Below are positions 36,501 through 44,954 of a DNA stretch of 64,000 bases, piece after piece. How positions within the stretch are numbered: the first letter of the stretch is position 1; every line of letters begins with the position of its first letter. This DNA comes from Streptomyces varsoviensis (GTDB lineage: Bacteria; Actinomycetota; Actinomycetes; Streptomycetales; Streptomycetaceae). The notes under the pieces were generated by a model that ran no database searches, was not told the origin of the DNA, and saw only the letters and a list, made by a program, of their open reading frames with translations. The position numbers and the translations under genes were made by a program. The stretch is from assembly GCF_000718635.1 (NCBI RefSeq), contig NZ_JOBF01000003.1:62001-126000 (forward strand), in the 5' to 3' direction.

Positions 36501-36651
36501 CGCCATGACGTACCGTTCCCGGCCGAACCCGACCCCGCCGGGATCGCCGGCGCGGTGGCGCAGGGGACCGGCCGGCCGAAGGGAAAAGTGACGGCCGAGG
36601 ACGTGCCGGACGGGGATCTGACCGTCGAGTAACCGCTCAGCCGCCGGTGCC
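36501..36651 (+). other. Possible gene remnant (coding-like tail)
   Basis: Within the 303-bp gap 36435-36737, one plus-strand frame reads AGAVAQGTGRPKGKVTAEDV and ends at a TAA near 36630 with normal codon bias. It has no start codon or ribosome binding site. It may be the 3' scrap of a lost gene. Nothing can be said about its product. The rest of the gap is the two terminators. Confidence 0.3.
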
Positions 36652-36701
36652 CTGAGCTGGGACGGTCAGAGCCTTCGGCGGCCCGCGCCGTCCCAGCTCA
36701 G
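36652..36701 (-). terminator. Terminator after the I36-type inhibitor gene
   Basis: CTGAGCTGGGACGG (36652-36665) pairs with CCGTCCCAGCTCAG (36688-36701), a perfect 14-bp stem with a 22-base loop, 36 bp beyond the stop codon of the minus-strand gene. Confidence 0.75.
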
Positions 36702-36737
36702 AGGCGACACCTCAGCCATCTCTGCCGAGAATCCGGG

Positions 36738-37322
36738 TCAGCAGGGCTTGACGTACCCGACCCCGCGCCACTGGCCGTGCTTGGTGCCATAGGGCGCCGG
36801 AGGTGTGGAGCCCAACCACTTCTTGTTGCCGTCGTACCAGTTCCCGACCCGGCCCTTGGTCTGGTTGTTGTACCAGGAGCCCCCACTGGTCCAGCCGCTT
36901 GGCTTCTTGTGGAAGTCGCACGAGAACCACTCGCGCTCCGCTCCCGTGTACCCAGTGCCCGAGTAGCCGCACAATGCCTTATACGTGCAGGTGTGGGCCG
37001 CGAGCGACGCGCTCCCGCTCTTGCCGAGCTCGCGCGCGTACTTCTCACCGGGCAGCGGCAGCAGCAGCCTGCCGTCCGGGTAGCGGATCTCATTGGCGGC
37101 GGTCTGCTTGCCCCCGTCTGTGGCAATCGCCGCGTCGACTGCCTTCTGCAGTGCCGTGGCCTCCGTCGCGGTGAGCCCCGCCTCCGCTGCCTGGGCCCGG
37201 AAGGCGGAACGGCTCGTGTCGGCGGAGGCGGTGCCGTCGGCGAACGCTGCCGGAGAGGCGATGACAGCGGCGAGCAGAAGAGCGGAGCCGGTGGCCACCG
37301 AGAGGCGGTTTCCCATTTTCAT
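36738..37322 (-). CDS. Secreted peptidase inhibitor I36-like protein
   Basis: This 194-residue protein has a classical signal peptide (about 1-28, cleaved near AFA-DG). A helical region follows (about 35-70), then a Cys-containing domain with CTYKALCGYSGTGYTGAERE, FSCDF and GGSWYNNQTKGRVGNWYDGN, ending in Cys. This matches the I36/SMI family of small Streptomyces metalloproteinase inhibitors and related crystallin-like proteins. The ATG at 37322 has AAGGA about 9 bases upstream; an ATG at 37316 is possible. It is divergent from a two-component system, and the perfect palindrome between them suggests control by that system. Confidence 0.75.
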   Translation of the reverse strand: MKMGNRLSVATGSALLLAAVIASPAAFADGTASADTSRSAFRAQAAEAGLTATEATALQKAVDAAIATDGGKQTAANEIRYPDGRLLLPLPGEKYARELGKSGSASLAAHTCTYKALCGYSGTGYTGAEREWFSCDFHKKPSGWTSGGSWYNNQTKGRVGNWYDGNKKWLGSTPPAPYGTKHGQWRGVGYVKPC

Positions 37323-37481
37323 GCCGCGAGGTCCTTTCACGTGGCTGACAGATCGAGCGGGCGTCCGGTGCGTGTCCGGCGCCCTTGAGCTCCCAGAACG
37401 TACTGTCCGCCCGGTATTCCGCACGTCCCACCGGGGGTTGAGCCGCGGCGCACACCACCGCGGTACCGACCCGGCGCCTGC

Positions 37482-37505
37482 AACTTCCGCGGTACCGCGG
37501 AAGTT
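37482..37505. promoter_or_regulatory. Perfect 24-bp palindrome in divergent promoter
   Basis: The left arm AACTTCCGCGGT (37482-37493) is the exact reverse complement of ACCGCGGAAGTT (37494-37505). The last T overlaps the TTGACA -35 hexamer (37505-37510) of the sensor kinase gene. A partial copy of the centre, CCGCGGTACCG, lies at 37458-37468. It lies 160 bp from the I36-type gene start. The best candidate binder is the response regulator encoded immediately downstream. Confidence 0.78.
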
Positions 37506-37543
37506 TGACACCTCTGCGCAGGAGCCGGCTCTACGCTGCTGCG

Positions 37544-38695
37544 ATGCGGATGCGTTCCCTGGCCGTCGACACGCTGATCGCGACGGCGCTGACCGGTGTG
37601 GCCCTGCTGCTGGGGCAGGAGGCCGCGCGCCAGGGGCAGAACCCGCTCGACGCGACCGCTTTCGTGCTGGTGGTTCTGGTCCACCTGCCGCTCGTGTACC
37701 GCGCCCGGGCCCCCGTCCTGACCTGGTGCCTCGTGCACACGGTCTGGCTGGTCTACATCGCCCTCGGCTACTGGCCGGTGGTGTGCAGTTTCGGCCCCCT
37801 GCTGGCCATCTACACCGTCGCCTCCCTGCGCCCCGTGCCGATCTCCGTGCCGTGCGCCGCGCTGATGGGAGGCGCCTGGATCTACGCGGGCGCGGTGAAC
37901 CACACCGACTCCTGGCCGTCCGTGCTCGGGCAGGCCGTGGTCTACCCGGCGGTGCTGTGGCGGTTCGGCGTCGTCGCCCGCCGCTCGGCCGAGCTCGCCC
38001 GGCAGTTGCACCGGGAACAGGCCGAACGGGCCCGGCGCGAAGTGGCCGAGGAACGCGGCCGGATCGCCCGCGAACTGCACGACGTGGTGGCGCACCACAT
38101 GTCCGTGATCTCCGTGCAGGCCGGTCTCGCCCGTTTCGTCTTCGACACCGACCGCCGGACCGCACGGGGCGCGCTCGACACCATCGGCGCCACCGGCAAG
38201 GAGGCCCTCGACGAGCTGCGCCGCATGCTCATGGTGCTGCGCGCCGACGGCGACGGCGCCCCGGCCGGCCCGATGCCGGGGCTGTCCCGCCTCGACGAGA
38301 TGGCCGAACGCGTCCGTGCCGGTGGCGTCCCGGTCGCCCTGAGCGTCGAAGGCACCCCGCGCCCCGTCGCTCCCGGCGTGGAGCTGTGCGCCTACCGGGT
38401 CGTGCAGGAGGCTCTCACCAACGTCCTCAAACACGCGCCCGGCGCGAGTGCGGAGGTACGGCTGAGGTACGAACCGCACCAGGTGACGGTGTCGGTCACG
38501 GACGACGGAGAGGGGGTGATTTCGGACAGAGTACGAACAGACGGCGGGCACGGCTTGCTCGGCATGCGCGAGCGGGCCAAGCTCTACGGTGGGCGGATCT
38601 GCATCGGCCCGCAGGAACAAGGCGGTTTCGCTGTGCGGCTGACCCTGCCGACCTCCGCGAAGGCCGCGGCGCGGGGGGACGACGCCACCAGATGA
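37544..38695 (+). CDS. Sensor histidine kinase (NarL/DesK type)
   Basis: This 383-residue kinase has four or five membrane helices in residues 8-135 with short extracellular loops. The HisKA_3 dimerisation helix ERGRIARELHDVVAHHMSVI carries the phospho-acceptor His179. The ATPase domain has QEALTNVLKHA (N box), VSVTDDGEGV and GGHGLLGMRERAKLYGG (G boxes). The ATG at 37544 has no ribosome binding site. TTGACA at 37505-37510 and a TACGCT-like box just upstream suggest a leaderless transcript. It is coupled to the response regulator (ATGA overlap). Its position between heme oxygenase and heme uptake genes recalls the heme-sensing HrrSA/ChrSA systems of corynebacteria, but no heme-binding motif is evident. 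Confidence 0.92.
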   Translation: MRMRSLAVDTLIATALTGVALLLGQEAARQGQNPLDATAFVLVVLVHLPLVYRARAPVLTWCLVHTVWLVYIALGYWPVVCSFGPLLAIYTVASLRPVPISVPCAALMGGAWIYAGAVNHTDSWPSVLGQAVVYPAVLWRFGVVARRSAELARQLHREQAERARREVAEERGRIARELHDVVAHHMSVISVQAGLARFVFDTDRRTARGALDTIGATGKEALDELRRMLMVLRADGDGAPAGPMPGLSRLDEMAERVRAGGVPVALSVEGTPRPVAPGVELCAYRVVQEALTNVLKHAPGASAEVRLRYEPHQVTVSVTDDGEGVISDRVRTDGGHGLLGMRERAKLYGGRICIGPQEQGGFAVRLTLPTSAKAAARGDDATR

Positions 38696-39360
38696 CCAAA
38701 GTGCTCGTCGTCGACGACCAATTCCTCATTCGGGCCGGACTGGTCGGGCTGCTGGCCGCCGCACCCGGCATCGACGTCGTCGGCGAGGCGGGCGACGGCG
38801 CGGAAGCCGTGGCACTCGCCGCCGAGACCGGGCCTGATGTGATCTTGATGGACGTCCGGATGCCCGGCATGAACGGCATCGACGCCACCGAACGCATCCT
38901 CGCCCAGGCCGTCGGCCCCCCGCCCAGGGTCCTGGTGCTGACGACCTTCGACCTCGACGAGTACGTGTACGGGGCGCTGCGCGTCGGCGCCTCCGGGTTT
39001 CTGCTCAAAGACTCCAGTCCGGAACGGCTGCTCGCCGCGGTGGCCGCGGTCGCCGGTGGTGACGCGCTCTTCGCGCCCAGCGTCACCCGCCGCCTCGTGG
39101 AGGCGTACGCGCGCCAGGCCGCCTACGAACAGCCCGCGGACCTGGCCGCGCTGACCTTCCGGGAACGGGAGGTGCTGAAGCTGATCGCCCGCGGCCTGTC
39201 CAATCTGGAGGTGGCCGACCGCCTCTACATCAGCGAGGCGACGGTCAAGACTCACCTCAACCGCACCATGACCAAGCTGGACCTGGCCAGCAGGGCACAG
39301 GCGGTGGTGGTGGCGTACGAAACGGGCCTCGTGACCCCGGGAGGTCATCGGGGCGGCTAG
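38692..39360 (+). CDS. NarL/LuxR family response regulator
   Basis: This 222-residue regulator has a receiver domain (1-120) with acidic pocket VVDDQ, phospho-acceptor Asp54 (ILMDVRMPG), and Thr and Lys switch residues in VLTTFD and LLKDSSP. A C-terminal LuxR helix-turn-helix follows (about 150-210: LTFREREVLKLIARGLSNLE, ISEATVKTHLNR). The ATG overlaps the kinase stop codon. The palindrome at 37482-37505, in front of the operon, is a plausible autoregulatory site. Confidence 0.94.
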   Translation: MTKVLVVDDQFLIRAGLVGLLAAAPGIDVVGEAGDGAEAVALAAETGPDVILMDVRMPGMNGIDATERILAQAVGPPPRVLVLTTFDLDEYVYGALRVGASGFLLKDSSPERLLAAVAAVAGGDALFAPSVTRRLVEAYARQAAYEQPADLAALTFREREVLKLIARGLSNLEVADRLYISEATVKTHLNRTMTKLDLASRAQAVVVAYETGLVTPGGHRGG

Positions 39361-39452
39361 CGGTCGCGTACGCCACCCCCTCCACGCCTCCACGCCTCCA
39401 CGCCCCGATGCCTTCACGCCCCGAGGCTCGGAGGGTCTGGCCGAGGCGGTGC

Positions 39453-39482
39453 GCGCGGGCCCGCTGGGATTCGGGCCCGCGC
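39453..39482. terminator. Terminator between convergent genes
   Basis: GCGCGGGCCC (39453-39462) pairs with GGGCCCGCGC (39473-39482) around a 10-base loop. It lies between the response regulator and the HtaA-domain gene on the opposite strand. Confidence 0.75.
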
Positions 39483-39496
39483 GGTCCTCGGGACCG

Positions 39497-41134
39497 TCAG
39501 CCGCGTGCGCTGCCGCGGCGCCGGGTGGCGTACGCGGCGGCGCCGCCCGCGAGGACGAGGGCCGCGGCGCCGCCCACCAGGGCGGTGGTGGGGGTGCTGG
39601 AGCCGGTGCTGGCGAGGGAGCCGCCGGTTCCGGAGCCGCCCGTGATGCCGCCGGAGCCGCCGGTCGTGCCCGCGCCGCCGCCGAAGCCGCCGGTCCCCCC
39701 CGACGAGCCCGCCGAGTCCGAGGAGCCGGACGAGCCGGTGCCGCCGGGGAGTTGGGCGTTCTTGTCGAGGGAGACGTTCAGCGTGACCGGGTCGAGGTCG
39801 CGCTTGGACGGCTGGTCGTAGTAGCCGCCGAACGCCTTGGCGCCCTCGTCCGTGAGCCGGGCCGGCACCGCCGCGAGCGTGACGATCTCGCCCTTGGCCT
39901 TCATCGGCTTGCCGCTCAGGTCCAGGTCGGCGAGGCGCAGATCGTCGCTGTTGACGACCTTGCCGCTGGCCAGGTCCTTGGCGGAGACGTCCGCGAGCAG
40001 CGCGCCCTTGCCCCCCTTGACCCGCACCTTGAGGTCGCTGAACTTCAGGTCCAGCTTGCCCTCGTGGCCGGTGAAGCGGATCGCGCCGCCGAACGCCGCG
40101 TCCAGGGCGGACGTGTCGGCGTCGTACGAGCCGTGGCCCTTGGGGAAGCGGTAGCCGTCACCGCTCTTGGCGGCCCCGCCGGACAGCTCGATCTCGCCCT
40201 TCGCGCCGCCGGTGATGTAGTCGCGGAACGACTTCTTCACGCCCCAGTCGAGGTTGCCGTCGGCGATCGTGCCGGACTGGGCGTCCTGCTCCCCGGGGCC
40301 GGAGGGGGTGGACGGCTTGGCCGGCTGGTCGGTCGGCCCGTTCGTGGGCTGCTTCGACGGGCCGCCGGTGGGGTTGCCCGTCGGATTGCCCGTCGGATTG
40401 CCGGTCGGGTCGGTGGGGTTCGTGGGGCCGGTCGTCGGCACGGTGGTGGGCTGCTGCGTCGGCCCGGTGGTCGGCTGCTGGGTGGGCCGCCCGCCGCCGC
40501 CCGCCTTCACCGTGAGCGTCGCCGGGTCCAGCTCCTGCCCCGCCTCGTACATGCCGTTGAACGCCTTCGCGCCCTCGGCGGTGAGCTTCGCCGGTATCTT
40601 CGCGAAGGTCATCGCGCCGCCGTCGCCGCTGCCCGGCCGCACCGAGGACAGGTCGAGAGAGGCCAGTTCGACGTCGTCCTCGGTCTTGCCGGCCGCGGTG
40701 ATGTCGGCGGTGATGCTGCCGGCCTTGCCCTGGGTGGACAGCTTCAGGTCCGCGAGCTCGATGTCGAAGCCGTGCGCCTTCGAGATGAAGCGGACGCTGC
40801 CCTTGAAGGTGGTCGCGACGGCGTGCGTGCCCGTGTCGTACGTGCCGGAGCCGCCGGTGAAGGTGAAGGGGCCGTTGTCGGCGGCCTGCTTCGCGCCGCC
40901 CGCGGTCTCGATCGTGCCCTTCGCCATCCCGGTCACGTACTTCCGGAACGACTCCTTCACACCCCAGTCCAGGGTGCCGTCCTTCAGCTCCATCTTCGGC
41001 GGCCCGGCCGCGCCGCCGTCGGCCGCGAACGCGGGGATGCTCACCGCGCCCGCCCCCAGCGCGAGGGCCGTGGCGGCCACGAGGGCGAAGCGCCGCGCGG
41101 GGCGGGCGGGGGGCGCGGAGGGGGTGACGGTCAT
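39497..41134 (-). CDS. Heme-binding HtaA-domain surface protein with LAxTG sorting signal
   Basis: This 545-residue protein has a signal peptide (about 1-38), then two HtaA domains. The first is at about 48-215 (LDWGVKESFRKYVTG). The second is at about 290-455 (LDWGVKKSFRDYITG). They are joined by a Pro/Thr/Gly repeat linker (GNPTGNPTGNPTGGP). The C-terminus is a Gly/Ser-rich wall-spanning stretch, then LASTG (507-511), a hydrophobic segment and RRR. That is the LAxTG signal recognised by class E sortases, so the protein should be covalently attached to the wall. HtaA domains bind heme and pass it to HmuT. The ATG at 41134 has AAGGAG 10 bases upstream. Confidence 0.9.
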   Translation of the reverse strand: MTVTPSAPPARPARRFALVAATALALGAGAVSIPAFAADGGAAGPPKMELKDGTLDWGVKESFRKYVTGMAKGTIETAGGAKQAADNGPFTFTGGSGTYDTGTHAVATTFKGSVRFISKAHGFDIELADLKLSTQGKAGSITADITAAGKTEDDVELASLDLSSVRPGSGDGGAMTFAKIPAKLTAEGAKAFNGMYEAGQELDPATLTVKAGGGGRPTQQPTTGPTQQPTTVPTTGPTNPTDPTGNPTGNPTGNPTGGPSKQPTNGPTDQPAKPSTPSGPGEQDAQSGTIADGNLDWGVKKSFRDYITGGAKGEIELSGGAAKSGDGYRFPKGHGSYDADTSALDAAFGGAIRFTGHEGKLDLKFSDLKVRVKGGKGALLADVSAKDLASGKVVNSDDLRLADLDLSGKPMKAKGEIVTLAAVPARLTDEGAKAFGGYYDQPSKRDLDPVTLNVSLDKNAQLPGGTGSSGSSDSAGSSGGTGGFGGGAGTTGGSGGITGGSGTGGSLASTGSSTPTTALVGGAAALVLAGGAAAYATRRRGSARG

Positions 41135-41202
41135 GGTCGGGTTTCTCCTTGAAGGGGTGTTGAGGGGGTGTTGGGGGACGCGGTTCGCGGCTGAGGAGGC
41201 CG

Positions 41203-42714
41203 TCAGTCCTTCGCGGGCGGCGCACTGTCTTCCGTGCCCGCTCCGGCGGCGGCACCGGCGGCGGCGGCCGTCCGACGCTTGCGGACGACGGTGAAGGCGG
41301 TGCCGGCCGCGAGCAGGACCACGAGCGCTCCCGCGCCCGCCGCGATCGGCACAACCGAGGAGGAAGAGGAGGGAGACGAGGAAGAAGAAGCGGCGGCAGC
41401 GGCGGCCGGCGTCGCGCTCGCGTCGGCCGCCGTCGGCGTGGCGCTCGGCGCGTGCCCGAGGTCCGGCAGCGGCGGCAGTTTCGCCTTGGCGTCGAGGGCG
41501 ACGGAGAGCGAGACCGGGTCCATGTCGGCGCCCTCCTGGTACATGGAGCCGAATGCCTTCGCCCCTTCGGCCGTCAGCTTGGCCGGCGCCTCGGAGATCG
41601 CGATCAGACCGTCCTTCGGCTTGAGGCTCTTCGCCTCGAACGTGGCGAGCGGTACGGACTTGGGCTCGCTCTTCCCGTCGGCGACGCCCTTCCCTTCGGA
41701 AACGGCCGCCGACAGCGTGCCCTTGCCGTCCCGCACCGCGACCTTCACCTCGCTGAAGGAGAGGTCGAGGTGTTTGCCGGTGAAGCGCAGGCTGCCCGCG
41801 AAGGAGGCGTCGAGGGCGCCCTTGTCCTCGTCGTAGGAGCCCTTGCCCTGGGGGAAGCGGAAGAGCGCGCCGCCATCCTGGGCCCCGTCGGCGAGCTGCC
41901 ACCTGCCCTGGGCGATGGGCCCGGTGACGTACTCGCGGAAGGTGCGGCGCACGCCCCAGTCGACGGCCGCGTCCGTGAACTCGCCCTTGGGCGCGTCCTT
42001 CTCGCGCTTCTCGTCCTTGGCCGGGTCGCCGGAGGGCGTCGCGCTCGGCGTCGTGTCCGGCGCGCCCGGCTGGACGTCGGCCGACAGGTTCACCGGGTCG
42101 AGCGCGGTGCCCGCCGTGTAGTAGCCGGCGAAGGCCTGGGCGCCCTGGGAGGTGAGGGTGGCGGGGATGTCGGCGAGGGCGACGGCGGTGCCGCCGCCGC
42201 GCATGTTCACGCCGGAGAGGTTCAGCGCGGCCAGCGGCACCTGCGCGGCGCTGGTGACCTTTCCGCTGCCCTTGGCCTTGCTGACCATGTCGGCGTAGAG
42301 CGTGCCCTTGCCGCCGGATATGCGGACGGTGGGGCGGCTGATGGTGAGGTCCAGTTCGTAGCCGCCGTCGGACTTCTTGTGGCCGGTGAACCGGACCCCG
42401 CCGGAGAAGGCCGCCTCGAACGCGCCGCTGTCCGGGACGTACGAGCCCTTGGCGGAGTGGAAGCGGAACGCGCTGCCGCCGACCGTGGCCGCCCCGCCCT
42501 GGAGGGCCCAACTGCCCTGTGCGATGGGCCCGGTGACGTAGCTCTGGAAGGAGGACTTGATGCCCCAGTCGAGCCGGCCGCCCGAGACCGTGCGGCTGTC
42601 CGCGGCGCGGGCCGTACCTGCCGGGAGCAGCAGCGCGGCCGTCAGCGCCGTGGCGAGCGCGAGGGCGGACGCCCTGCCCGCGCCGGCGGCGCGTACAGGT
42701 CTGAACGGCAGCAT
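41203..42714 (-). CDS. Heme-binding HtaA-domain membrane-anchored protein
   Basis: This 503-residue protein has a signal peptide (cleaved near ARA-AD), two HtaA domains (about 45-210, LDWGIKSSFQSYVTG; and about 250-420, VDWGVRRTFREYVTG), and a Ser/Ala-rich linker. It ends with a transmembrane helix (VVPIAAGAGALVVLLAAG) and RKRR. It lacks an LPxTG/LAxTG motif, so it is held by the membrane rather than the wall. It is the first gene of the minus-strand heme pair and shares an iron box with divergent hmuT. A relay from the wall-bound paralogue to this protein and on to HmuT is inferred from corynebacterial HtaA/HtaB. Confidence 0.9.
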   Translation of the reverse strand: MLPFRPVRAAGAGRASALALATALTAALLLPAGTARAADSRTVSGGRLDWGIKSSFQSYVTGPIAQGSWALQGGAATVGGSAFRFHSAKGSYVPDSGAFEAAFSGGVRFTGHKKSDGGYELDLTISRPTVRISGGKGTLYADMVSKAKGSGKVTSAAQVPLAALNLSGVNMRGGGTAVALADIPATLTSQGAQAFAGYYTAGTALDPVNLSADVQPGAPDTTPSATPSGDPAKDEKREKDAPKGEFTDAAVDWGVRRTFREYVTGPIAQGRWQLADGAQDGGALFRFPQGKGSYDEDKGALDASFAGSLRFTGKHLDLSFSEVKVAVRDGKGTLSAAVSEGKGVADGKSEPKSVPLATFEAKSLKPKDGLIAISEAPAKLTAEGAKAFGSMYQEGADMDPVSLSVALDAKAKLPPLPDLGHAPSATPTAADASATPAAAAAASSSSSPSSSSSVVPIAAGAGALVVLLAAGTAFTVVRKRRTAAAAGAAAGAGTEDSAPPAKD

Positions 42715-42740
42715 CAGGAACCCCTCCAGGGTGTGGTTAA

Positions 42741-42759
42741 TGAGGTAAGGCTAACCTAA
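42741..42759. promoter_or_regulatory. Iron box (DmdR/IdeR type) in divergent heme-uptake promoter
   Basis: TGAGGTAAGGCTAACCTAA matches the 19-bp actinomycete consensus TTAGGTTAGGCTAACCTAA at 17 positions. It lies between the HtaA operon start (42714) and hmuT (42809) and can control both. Confidence 0.88.
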
Positions 42760-42808
42760 GCTACGACCGTTCAGGTCGGATACCACCCGGAAGCGGAAAG
42801 GCTGAATC

Positions 42809-43849
42809 GTGCAGCAACGGCAGTCGGCGGGCGCGCCGATACGGGCTCCACGCCCCCTCCGCGCACTCGTGGCGATCCTCACCCTGGCCATGGCGCTCGT
42901 CGGCTGCGGCACCTCCGGCGCGTCCGGCGGCGGCAGCTCGGCGGGCACGGAGAAGCAGCGGGCCGCCGCCGACCGCGTGCAGCCGATCGGGACGCGCCCC
43001 GAGCCCGAGCTGCCCGCCACCGTACGGTCCGCCGACGGCCACGACGTGACCGTACGCAGCGTCGAACGGATCGTCCCGCTCACCGGCTCCCTCTCCGAGA
43101 CCGTCTTCACCCTCGGCCTCGGCGACCACGTCGTCGCCCGCGACATCACCGCCACCTTCGAGCAGGCGAGGAAGCTGCCGGTGGTGACCCGCGCGCACGA
43201 CGTCTCGGCGGAGAGCGTGCTCTCCCTCAAACCCACCCTCGTCCTCGCCGACACCACGACCGGACCGGCCGAGGCCATCCAGCAGATCCGGGCCGCGGGC
43301 GTCCCCCTCGTCGTGCTCGACCCGCCCAAGAAGCTCGCCGACGTCGGCCCCCGCATCGACGCGGTGGCGGCGGCGCTCGGCGTCCGCGCCTCCGGCGACG
43401 AGCTGCGCAAGCGGACCGAACAGCGCCTCGCGGCCGTACAGAAGAACATCCCGCACGGCGGGAAGAAGCCCCGCGTCGCCTTCCTCTACCTCCGCGGCTC
43501 GGCCGCCGTCTACCTCCTCGGCGGCAAGGGCTCCGGCGCGGACTCGCTCATCGAGGCCGCGGGCGGCGTCGACGCGGGCGCGGAATCCGGGCTGACGAAG
43601 GACTTCACGCCGATCACCAGCGAGGCGCTCGCGAAGGCCGCGCCCGACGTGGTGCTCCTGATGACCAAGGGGCTCGACTCGGTGGGCGGCGTCGACGGGC
43701 TGCTGAAGGTGCCGGGCGTCGCCGAGACCCCGGCCGGAATGGACCGCCGGATCGCCACCGTCGCCGACGGCGTGCTGCTCAACTTCGGCCCCCGTACGGA
43801 CACGGTGCTCAAGTCCCTGATCGACCAGATCCACAAGGGCGGCTCCTGA
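42809..43849 (+). CDS. hmuT: Heme ABC transporter substrate-binding lipoprotein
   Basis: This 346-residue protein has a lipoprotein signal ending in a lipobox with Cys33 (ALVGC). A two-lobed helical-backbone binding fold of the FecB/BtuF class follows: SVERIVPLTGSLSETVFTLG and HVVARDITATF at the start, and VAFLYLRGSAAVYLLGGKGS in lobe 2. The start is GTG at 42809 behind GGAAAGG. A Met/Tyr or His/Tyr heme ligand pair cannot be fixed by eye. It leads a three-gene heme import operon and is under an iron box. Confidence 0.92.
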   Translation: MQQRQSAGAPIRAPRPLRALVAILTLAMALVGCGTSGASGGGSSAGTEKQRAAADRVQPIGTRPEPELPATVRSADGHDVTVRSVERIVPLTGSLSETVFTLGLGDHVVARDITATFEQARKLPVVTRAHDVSAESVLSLKPTLVLADTTTGPAEAIQQIRAAGVPLVVLDPPKKLADVGPRIDAVAAALGVRASGDELRKRTEQRLAAVQKNIPHGGKKPRVAFLYLRGSAAVYLLGGKGSGADSLIEAAGGVDAGAESGLTKDFTPITSEALAKAAPDVVLLMTKGLDSVGGVDGLLKVPGVAETPAGMDRRIATVADGVLLNFGPRTDTVLKSLIDQIHKGGS

Positions 43850-43850
43850 C

Positions 43851-44954
43851 ATGGCCGTTCTGACGGAAGAAGCGGCTTCCGACGGGGGCACCGCGGGCGC
43901 CCCGTCCCGGCCGCGCGCCGCCGGGCGCCGCGGGCGGCGGACGCTGCTCATCGCGGCCATGGCCGCCGCCCTGCTCGCCCTCTGCCTGCTCTCCGCGGGC
44001 ATCGGCGCGTACGAGATCCCCGTCGGGGACGTCCTCGGCTCGCTGCTGCACCGCGTCGGGCTCGGCGGGGCGCGGCTGGACCGGGTCGGCGAGAGCGTGC
44101 TGTGGAACGTACGGCTGCCGCGCGTCGTCCTCGCCCTGCTCGTCGGGGCGTCGCTCGGGTGCGCGGGCGCGCTGATGCAGGGCGTGTTCGGCAACCCGCT
44201 CGCCGAACCCGGCGTCATCGGCATCTCCTCGGGCGCCGCCGTCGGCGCCGTCGGCTCGATCGCGCTCGGCCTGAGCTTCTTCGGCAACTGGACGGTCACC
44301 GCCTGCGCGTTCGCCGCCGGGCTGCTCACCGTGCTGGTCGTGTACGCGCTGTCGCGGTCGGGCGGCCGTACGGAGGTGGTGACGCTGATCCTCACCGGCA
44401 TCGCCGTGAACGCCTTCGCGGGCGCCCTGATCGGCCTGTTCGTCTTCTTCGCGGACAACGCGCAGGTCACCCAGATCACCTTCTGGCAGCTCGGCTCGCT
44501 CGCGCAGGCCACCTGGCCGAAGGTGCTGGCCGTCCTGCCGTGCGCCCTGGCCGGGCTGGCCGTCGCCCCCTTCTACGCGCGGAAGCTGGACCTCCTCGCG
44601 CTCGGCGAACGCCCCGCCCGCCACCTGGGCGTCGACGTGGAGCGGCTGCGGATCACGCTGGTCCTGGTCGTCGCGCTGCTCACGGCCGCCGCCGTGGCCG
44701 TCGCCGGCATCATCACCTTCGTGGGACTCCTCGTCCCCCACCTCCTGCGCATGGCCGCGGGCCCCGGCCACCGCCTCCTCGTACCGGGCAGCGCGCTGGG
44801 CGGCGCCCTCGTCCTGGTCGCCGCCGACCTCGCGGCACGTACGGTCGCGCAGCCGGCGGAGCTGCCGCTGGGCGTCCTGACGGCCCTCTTCGGGAGCCCG
44901 TTCTTCTTCTGGCTGTTGAGGCGGACGCGGCGAAAGCAAGGAGGCTGGGCATGA
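43851..44954 (+). CDS. hmuU: Heme ABC transporter permease, FecCD family
   Basis: This 367-residue permease starts 1 bp after the hmuT stop codon. It has about ten predicted helices. VLLALLVGASLGCAGALMQGVFGNPLAEPG and GISSGAAVGA are replaced here only in detail from the family pattern. The coupling segment GVDVERLR and the conserved FVGLLVPHLLRMAAGP follow. The C-terminal tail reads LRRTRRKQGGWA, and its coding sequence is partly duplicated downstream, before hmuV. Confidence 0.92.
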   Translation: MAVLTEEAASDGGTAGAPSRPRAAGRRGRRTLLIAAMAAALLALCLLSAGIGAYEIPVGDVLGSLLHRVGLGGARLDRVGESVLWNVRLPRVVLALLVGASLGCAGALMQGVFGNPLAEPGVIGISSGAAVGAVGSIALGLSFFGNWTVTACAFAAGLLTVLVVYALSRSGGRTEVVTLILTGIAVNAFAGALIGLFVFFADNAQVTQITFWQLGSLAQATWPKVLAVLPCALAGLAVAPFYARKLDLLALGERPARHLGVDVERLRITLVLVVALLTAAAVAVAGIITFVGLLVPHLLRMAAGPGHRLLVPGSALGGALVLVAADLAARTVAQPAELPLGVLTALFGSPFFFWLLRRTRRKQGGWA

